64,000 nucleotides of DNA from Roseovarius sp. GTDB lineage: Bacteria > Pseudomonadota > Alphaproteobacteria > Rhodobacterales > Rhodobacteraceae. Both the position numbers and the translations under genes were made by a program. The stretch spans positions 620,001 to 684,000 of the forward strand of contig JAOSKR010000002.1 in NCBI GenBank assembly GCA_027493545.1. Direction: 5' to 3'. The notes under the pieces were generated by a model that searched no databases, had not been told where the DNA came from, and saw only the letters and a program-made list of their open reading frames with translations. Shown piece by piece: positions 59,113-64,000 of the stretch; the stretch's first letter is position 1, and each line of letters starts with the position of its first letter.

Positions 59113-61620
59113 ATGAAGACCCAGGTCAAAGCCCTTGTCGTCGGCGGCGGTGCCGTCGGCACCTCGATCGCCTATCATCTGGCCCGGGCGGGCTGGGACG
59201 ATGTCATGCTGGTGGAACGCGACGAGCTGACCTCGGGCAGCACCTGGCACGCGGCCGGGCTCCTGCCGCTCTTCAACATGTCCTACGCCACCACCCATAT
59301 CCACAAGTATTCGGTCGACTTCTACAAGACGCTCGAGGCCGAAACCGGCCTCAACGCCGGGTTCTCGGTGGTCGGCAACCTGCGCATGGCCCAGACCCAG
59401 GCGCGGATGGACGAGTACATGCTCTATGCCGCCACCGCCGAGACCTGCGACGTGCCCTATGAATGGCTGACGCCCGAGCAGATCAAGGAGCGCTGGCCGC
59501 TGATCCGCACCGACGATCTCAAGGGCGCGATCTTTCACCCCACCGACGGCTACATCAACCCCGCCGACGTGACCATGGCGATGGCCAAGGGCGCCCGCCA
59601 GCGCGGCGTTCTGATCGAGCGCAAATGGCAGGCCGACGCCTTTGTCTGGCAGGGCGATCACTGGGACGTGACGCTGACCCGGATGGTCGAGAAGGGCGGC
59701 AACCTGGTGGCCTCGGACGAGCAGGTCACGGTCAGCGCCGAGCACGTGGTCACCGCCAGCGGCAACCACGCGCAGCGCACCGCGCGGATGCTGGGCATCA
59801 AGATCCCGGCGATCCCGGTCGAGCACCAGTTCATCGTCCTCGATCAGGATCCCGCCCTGGTCGAATACCGCGAGGCGGGCGGCGCCGAGCACCCGGTGGT
59901 GCGCGACGCCGACGCGCAATCCTATGTCCGCGAAGAGCGCCGCGGCTGGATTCTCGGCGTCTACGAGAAGGGCGCGCCGGCGCGGTTCGAATACGCCGTG
60001 CCCGACAGTTTCCGCGCCGATCTCTTTCAGCTCGATCTCGACCGGATCGAAGGGCAGTACCTGGCGATGATCCACCGCCTGCCGTCGTCCGAGGATTGCG
60101 GCATCAAGGACGATTTCAACGGCCCGATCTGTTACACGCCCGACGGCAACCCGCTGGTGGGCCCGGCGCCGGGGCTGAGGAACATGTGGCTGGCCGAGGG
60201 CTTTTCCTTCGGCATCACCGCCGCCGGCGGCACCGGCTATTACCTGGCGCAGATGATGGTCGAGGGCGAGGCCGAGATCGACATGGCCAGCCTTGACCCC
60301 AAGCGTTACGCCTCGACCCGGATGACCACCGAGTTCGCCGCGCGCAAGAACGAGGAGTGCTACAACCACGTCTATGTGCTCCACCACCCCGACGAGGAGC
60401 GCGAGGCGTGCCGGCCGCTGAGGACCGCGCCGGCCTATGATCGGCAAAAGGCGCGGGGCGCGCAGTTCGGCTGGGTCAACGGCTGGGAGCGGCCGAACTA
60501 TTTCGGGCCGCTGGATGCGCCCGGGAGCTTCGACCGTGAGGCCCGCAGCTTTCGCCGCGGCGGCTGGTGGCAATATGCCGTGGCCGAGGCCAAGGCGATC
60601 CGCGAGGGCGTGGGCCTGATCGACGCCACCGCATTCGCCAAGCATATCGTCAGGGGCCCCGGCGCGACCGCGTTCCTCGACTGGTTCACCTGCAACAGGC
60701 TGCCGAGTGTGGGGCGCATCAACCTGACCTACGCGCTGACCGCCCACGGCACCACCCGCACCGAATACACCATCGTGCGGCTCGGGCAGGACGAGTATTA
60801 CCTCGTCTCGGCCGGGGCGTGGTCGGAGTACGACGGCGATTACCTGCGCAAGGCGGCCGAGGACCGGATCGGCGATTTCGGCCATGTCGAGATCCAGGAC
60901 GTTACCACGCAATGGGGCGTCTTCGCCATTGCCGGTCCGAAATCGCGCGACCTGCTGCGCGATGTGATCAAGGACGCCGACCCCGACACGGCGCTTTCCA
61001 ACAAACGTTTCCCGTGGCTTTCGGCGCGCGCCATCGAGCTCGGGATGTGCCCCGTCAATGCCGTCCGCGTCGCCTATACCGGCGAACTCGGCTGGGAGCT
61101 GCACCACCCCATCGAGATGCAGAATTACCTGTTCGACCTGCTCGAGGGGGCGGGCGGGGCGCACGGGATGAAGCTGGTGGGCGCGCGGGCGCAGAACTGG
61201 CTGCGACAGGAAAAGAGCTATCGCGCCTTCGGCAACGAACTCGGCCGCGACGCCACGCCGCTCGAGGCCGATCTGCCGCGCTTCGTCGATCTGGAAAAGG
61301 ACTTTCACGGCAAGGCGAAACTGGTCGAGACCGGCGTGCGCGCGAAATGCTGCACGATGCTGATCGACGGCCCCAATGATGCCGACCCCCGGGGCCGCGA
61401 GGCGCTTTATGCGGAGGACGGCACCCGCGTCGGGCGGCTGACATCCGGCGGCTATTCGGTGGCGTTCGGGCAGTCCATCGGCATGGGCTATGTGCGTCCC
61501 GACCTTGCCGTCGAGGGCACGAGGCTGAAGGTCAGGATGCTCGATCGGCTCTGGGACGCCACGGTGACCTGCGACAGCCCCTATGACCCGAAAAACGAGG
61601 CGATCCGCAAGGATGGGTGA
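59113..61620 (+). CDS. FAD-dependent oxidoreductase with GcvT domain (dimethylglycine dehydrogenase-like)
   Basis: An 835-residue two-part enzyme. The N-terminal half is a DAO-type FAD domain (LVVGGGAVGTSIAYHLARAG) with SGSTWHAAGLLP, where His46 is the usual covalent FAD attachment in dimethylglycine and sarcosine dehydrogenases. The C-terminal half is the tetrahydrofolate-binding GcvT fold (LIDATAFAKHIVRGPGATAF, VAYTGELGWELHHP, RLTSGGYSVAFGQSIGMGYV). It probably demethylates dimethylglycine or a related N-methyl amine, passing the carbon to tetrahydrofolate. The ATG at 59113 fits the family better than the upstream ATG. The exact substrate is not determined. Confidence 0.88.
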   Translation: MKTQVKALVVGGGAVGTSIAYHLARAGWDDVMLVERDELTSGSTWHAAGLLPLFNMSYATTHIHKYSVDFYKTLEAETGLNAGFSVVGNLRMAQTQARMDEYMLYAATAETCDVPYEWLTPEQIKERWPLIRTDDLKGAIFHPTDGYINPADVTMAMAKGARQRGVLIERKWQADAFVWQGDHWDVTLTRMVEKGGNLVASDEQVTVSAEHVVTASGNHAQRTARMLGIKIPAIPVEHQFIVLDQDPALVEYREAGGAEHPVVRDADAQSYVREERRGWILGVYEKGAPARFEYAVPDSFRADLFQLDLDRIEGQYLAMIHRLPSSEDCGIKDDFNGPICYTPDGNPLVGPAPGLRNMWLAEGFSFGITAAGGTGYYLAQMMVEGEAEIDMASLDPKRYASTRMTTEFAARKNEECYNHVYVLHHPDEEREACRPLRTAPAYDRQKARGAQFGWVNGWERPNYFGPLDAPGSFDREARSFRRGGWWQYAVAEAKAIREGVGLIDATAFAKHIVRGPGATAFLDWFTCNRLPSVGRINLTYALTAHGTTRTEYTIVRLGQDEYYLVSAGAWSEYDGDYLRKAAEDRIGDFGHVEIQDVTTQWGVFAIAGPKSRDLLRDVIKDADPDTALSNKRFPWLSARAIELGMCPVNAVRVAYTGELGWELHHPIEMQNYLFDLLEGAGGAHGMKLVGARAQNWLRQEKSYRAFGNELGRDATPLEADLPRFVDLEKDFHGKAKLVETGVRAKCCTMLIDGPNDADPRGREALYAEDGTRVGRLTSGGYSVAFGQSIGMGYVRPDLAVEGTRLKVRMLDRLWDATVTCDSPYDPKNEAIRKDG

Positions 61621-61694
61621 GGGGGATCGGTGCCAAAACAATGGCGGCATCTGGGCCGCTATTCAAACAGACGGGGAACCGGCCAAATGCGGCA

Positions 61695-61820
61695 CTACAT
61701 CCGCTGCTTTTCGTTGTCGTCGTCGTGCCAATGACGATACCAGTGCGCAACGTACATCGCGGCGGTAAGAAGAACTCCGATGGTTATGATGACTCCAGCA
61801 GTGATCGCGACAGATGACAT
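61695..61820 (-). CDS. 41-residue single-helix membrane protein
   Basis: A small frame encoding MSSVAITAGVIITIGVLLTA, one transmembrane helix, followed by a His/Trp/Asp-rich tail (HWYRHWHDDDNEKQRM). GGAGGA lies seven bases upstream and overlaps the last codons of the preceding small membrane gene, which indicates translational coupling. The region is AT-richer than its surroundings. No family is recognised; it could be a partner or regulator subunit of a membrane complex. Confidence 0.6.
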   Translation of the reverse strand: MSSVAITAGVIITIGVLLTAAMYVAHWYRHWHDDDNEKQRM

Positions 61821-61822
61821 TT

Positions 61823-62173
61823 CTACTCCTCCGGGTCAATCAGCCCCATTAACATATGTGCCATAACATGCACTGCCAAGGCACCGATCGCAAAGGGCCA
61901 AGACACATACTGCCACCAAGAAAGGTCGCTCGCAATGATGAGCGATTTGATCATGTCCGACTCTATCAGATAATTGGTTGACTGCTGACTAACAATTCGT
62001 GCGTGTTCAAGAAGCGGTGAGGTCACGGCCAGACCAAACGTTCCGACAGCGGTAATGTTAAGGAACGTCGCGGCCAAGCGAACTCTTTCGTTCCAACGCT
62101 TTGCACGGATTCTTTGCTCAGGGGTCATCATGTTAATAGCAGACTTCGGCCGGCGTTCGTTGTGATGATACAC
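61823..62173 (-). CDS. Small membrane protein of unknown function
   Basis: A 116-residue protein from GTG 62173, or 102 residues from ATG 62131, with two hydrophobic segments (LAATFLNITAVGTFGLAV; YVSWPFAIGALAVHVMAHML) on either side of a polar stretch. It ends GLIDPEE two bases before the start of a second, 41-residue membrane protein. Lower GC than neighbours, suggesting acquisition. No family recognised. The true start is uncertain because neither candidate has a strong ribosome binding site. Confidence 0.6.
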   Translation of the reverse strand: MYHHNERRPKSAINMMTPEQRIRAKRWNERVRLAATFLNITAVGTFGLAVTSPLLEHARIVSQQSTNYLIESDMIKSLIIASDLSWWQYVSWPFAIGALAVHVMAHMLMGLIDPEE

Positions 62174-62225
62174 CCTGAAGTTGTGGCGACAAGGTCTGAT
62201 CCCGCATGCCCGGCGATGTCGTACC

Positions 62226-62711
62226 TCAGAACGCCTCCGGCCGGGCCTCGCGCGCCATGTGGTCGAGCACGGCGTTGACGAATTTCACTTCCCGCCCTTC
62301 CGGGTAGAAGCTCCTGGCGATCTCGACATATTCCACGATCGCCACCTTGGGCGGGGTATCGGTGCCCACCATCTCGGCGCCGGCCGCGCGAAAGAGCGCG
62401 CGCAGGGTCGGGTCGATGCGGTCGATCTTCCATTTCGCCACGATCGCGCGGTCGGTCATCTGGTCAATCCTGGCCTGCCAGTTCACCGCCTCGTCGACGA
62501 TCAGGCGAAAGAAATCGGTGTCGCCTTCGGCCATCTCGACGCCATCGTCGATCTCGGCGCCGAAGCGGTGATCGAGGAACTCGCGCGCCACGACGTCCGC
62601 GCCCTGGCCGGAGTGCTCCATCTGAAAGAGCGCCTGCACGGCATAAAGCCGCGCCGCCGAGCGCATCCGGCGGCGCATATTGCCGCTGAGGCTGGGGCTC
62701 TTGGCGTTCAT
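62226..62711 (-). CDS. nusB: Transcription antitermination factor NusB
   Basis: A 161-residue RNA-binding factor that works with NusE in rRNA antitermination. Family features are RRRMRSAARLYAVQALFQME (N-terminal Arg-rich, RNA-binding), TDRAIVAKWKIDRIDPTLRA and VAIVEYVEIARSFYPEGREV followed by KFVNAVLDHMA. It overlaps ribH by four bases, the usual order ribB-ribH-nusB in alphaproteobacteria. Confidence 0.95.
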   Translation of the reverse strand: MNAKSPSLSGNMRRRMRSAARLYAVQALFQMEHSGQGADVVAREFLDHRFGAEIDDGVEMAEGDTDFFRLIVDEAVNWQARIDQMTDRAIVAKWKIDRIDPTLRALFRAAGAEMVGTDTPPKVAIVEYVEIARSFYPEGREVKFVNAVLDHMAREARPEAF

Positions 62712-63262
62712 GTCCGCGCGCGCGCCCGTGGCGTCGTTCCGTCATCCCCGGGCGGGATGTCGCCGGGACCGGGCAGAAAACCCACCTCGGTGCGCCGTCC
62801 GCCCCATTGCCGCGCCAGCGCCACCAGGTGCAATGCCGCCGCCGCCGCGCCCGCGCCCTTGTTCATCCGCGCGGGATCGGCGCGGGCGATCGCCTGATCG
62901 CGGTTTTCCACCGTCAGGATACCGTTGCCGATGAGCGTACCCTCGAGCCCCAGCAGCATCAGCCCGCGCGAGCTGTCGGCGCAGACGGTCTCGTAATGCG
63001 TGGTCTCGCCGCGGATGACGCAGCCCAGCGCGACAAAGCCGTCATGGCGGCGCATGCGGTCGGCCATGGCGATGGCGGTCGGCACCTCCAGCGCGCCGGG
63101 CACCTCGACGGTTTCGTGGATGCCGCCCGCGGCCTCGATCTCGGCGCGGGCACCGGCCAGCAGCATGTCGGCGATGTCGCGATAGAAGGGCGCCACCACG
63201 ATCATCAGCTTCACCTTCTCGTCGAAGGCGGGGCGGGGCAGGGTGTATTCGGTACCGGCCAT
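62708..63262 (-). CDS. ribH: 6,7-dimethyl-8-ribityllumazine synthase
   Basis: Condenses the pyrimidine precursor with dihydroxybutanone phosphate in riboflavin synthesis. 184 residues with VVAPFYRDIADMLLAGARAE, EVPGALEVPTAIAMA, GCVIRGETTHYETVCADSSR and GNGILTVENRDQAIARA. The C-terminal 30 residues (GFLPGPGDIPPGDDGTTPRA) extend past the usual end and are Pro/Gly-rich. Located between ribB and nusB. Confidence 0.94.
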   Translation of the reverse strand: MAGTEYTLPRPAFDEKVKLMIVVAPFYRDIADMLLAGARAEIEAAGGIHETVEVPGALEVPTAIAMADRMRRHDGFVALGCVIRGETTHYETVCADSSRGLMLLGLEGTLIGNGILTVENRDQAIARADPARMNKGAGAAAAALHLVALARQWGGRRTEVGFLPGPGDIPPGDDGTTPRARART

Positions 63263-63265
63263 GAT

Positions 63266-64000
63266 CTAGCCTTCCGGGTTCAGCGGCCGGGTGCCAACGA
63301 TCGTGATGCCGTAGGCGTCGAGCCCCAGATAGCGGGTGTCGGGGCTGTCGGTCAGCAGGATCAGCTCGCGCAGGCCGATGGTCGACATGATCTGCGCGCC
63401 GAGGCCGGTCTGCTTGATGGTGCGCGGCGCGTCGTCCTCGTCGATCTCGCTGGCCAGCGTCGGGCGCGGCTGGCGGAACAGGAACACCGCGCCGCGCCCC
63501 TCGCGGGCGATGATCTCCATCGCGCGGGGCAGCTTGCCGGTGGGTCGCCCGGCATCGGCGGAAAGCCCGATCCCCAGAACGTCCTCGAGCGCGTTGAGCG
63601 CGTGCGTGCGCGCCAGCACCGGGCGGCCGTCGGTGATGTCGCCCTTGGCCAGGACCACGTGTTCGGTGCCGGTGATCAGGTCGGCATAGATATGCATCCG
63701 CCATTCGCCCCCATGCGACGATGTAACCGTCGCGCGCCGGACCTCGCGCACCAGGTTGTCGTGCTTGTGGCGGTAGGCGATCAGATCCGAGATGGTGCCG
63801 ATCTTCAGCCCGTGGCCGCGCGCGAAGCCGACCAGGTCGGGCAGCCGCGCCATGGTGCCGTCGGCATTCATGATCTCGCAGATCACGCCCGATGGGTTCA
63901 GCCCCGCCAGCCGGGCGATGTCGACCGCGGCCTCGGTGTGGCCGGCGCGCACCAGCACGCCGCCACGGCGCGCGCGCAGGGGAAAGACATGGCCCGGGGT
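63266..64000 (-). CDS. ribB: 3,4-dihydroxy-2-butanone-4-phosphate synthase with degenerate GCH II-like domain (partial)
   Basis: The C-terminal part of a RibBA-like protein; the N-terminus lies beyond the window end. The visible RibB portion includes [37 protein letters not shown] and [15 protein letters not shown]. The following GTP-cyclohydrolase-II-like domain lacks the zinc cysteines: where active enzymes have the Cys-rich motif, this has [20 protein letters not shown], then [13 protein letters not shown]. So it probably supplies only the dihydroxybutanone phosphate, and a separate GTP cyclohydrolase II must exist elsewhere. Confidence 0.9.
   Translation of the reverse strand, partial: TPGHVFPLRARRGGVLVRAGHTEAAVDIARLAGLNPSGVICEIMNADGTMARLPDLVGFARGHGLKIGTISDLIAYRHKHDNLVREVRRATVTSSHGGEWRMHIYADLITGTEHVVLAKGDITDGRPVLARTHALNALEDVLGIGLSADAGRPTGKLPRAMEIIAREGRGAVFLFRQPRPTLASEIDEDDAPRTIKQTGLGAQIMSTIGLRELILLTDSPDTRYLGLDAYGITIVGTRPLNPEG

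Noticed and set aside
63266..64000. Bifunctional RibBA
   Set aside because: The zinc-binding cysteines of GTP cyclohydrolase II are absent from the C-terminal domain.

Overview
The window is GC-rich bacterial chromosome from an alphaproteobacterium, most likely order Rhodobacterales and probably the roseobacter group. The evidence is a C4-pathway 5-aminolevulinate synthase (hemA) with an FNR-type box upstream, a DUF6456 regulator-like protein, an IalB-family protein, RTX/Hint proteins, a dimethylglycine-dehydrogenase-like FAD/GcvT enzyme, a corrinoid one-carbon gene trio, a TRAP transporter and a DgcA/DgcN pair. I see no phage, plasmid, insertion sequence or CRISPR array.

Layout. 0.3-8.8 kb: DUF6456 protein, VIT/CCC1 carrier, lipA, a divergent cell-wall pair (Tat-exported M15-type peptidase and L,D-transpeptidase), then a tight lpxD-ACP-ketosynthase operon. 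8.8-10.1 kb: a lower-GC island with one interrupted gene whose N-terminus resembles AbiJ-type modules and whose C-terminus resembles an Mrr-like nuclease; this is the best candidate for an undescribed defence gene. 10.1-24.7 kb: IalB-family protein, HerA-like ATPase, aminoglycoside-phosphotransferase-fold protein, xseB-ispA-dxs (isoprenoid supply), a corrinoid/tetrahydrofolate trio, Ppx/GppA phosphatase and rlmE, sterol-desaturase-family protein and ApbE, and an M48 protease. 25.3-27.7 kb: large RTX-Hint protein. 27.8-44.4 kb: a catabolic block with two regulators, a LIV-type ABC transporter, class III aminotransferase, BKACE, an HDAC-fold deacetylase, dgcA-dgcN and a TRAP transporter. 44.7-52.6 kb: second Hint protein, trigger factor, tRNA-Leu, two identical tRNA-Asp, a haloacetate-dehalogenase-like hydrolase, YbjN-like protein, M20 peptidase and hemA. 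52.7-64 kb: RodZ-like protein, ispG, uvrB, an unknown secreted or anchored protein, the DMGDH-like enzyme, two small membrane proteins, and nusB-ribH-ribB (cut by the window end).

Reading the genes together. dxs, ispA and ispG all serve the non-mevalonate isoprenoid route. nusB-ribH-ribB is a usual alphaproteobacterial riboflavin operon. The 27.8-44.4 kb block looks like an import-and-degradation module for an acylated or D-configured amino compound: two importers, a deacetylase, an N-acetyl-D-glutamate route, an aminotransferase and a beta-keto-acid cleavage enzyme.

Data quality. At least fourteen genes, including universally conserved ones (tig, ispG, lpxD), read correctly only if one base is added or removed. 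Most of these sites are short homopolymers, mainly G or C. This pattern points to uncorrected sequencing errors rather than real pseudogenes, so interrupted genes are annotated here as single full-length CDSs with the break position stated. Intergenic regions also carry dispersed palindromic repeats, including copies with terminal inverted repeats near 25.0, 41.0 and 55.5 kb.
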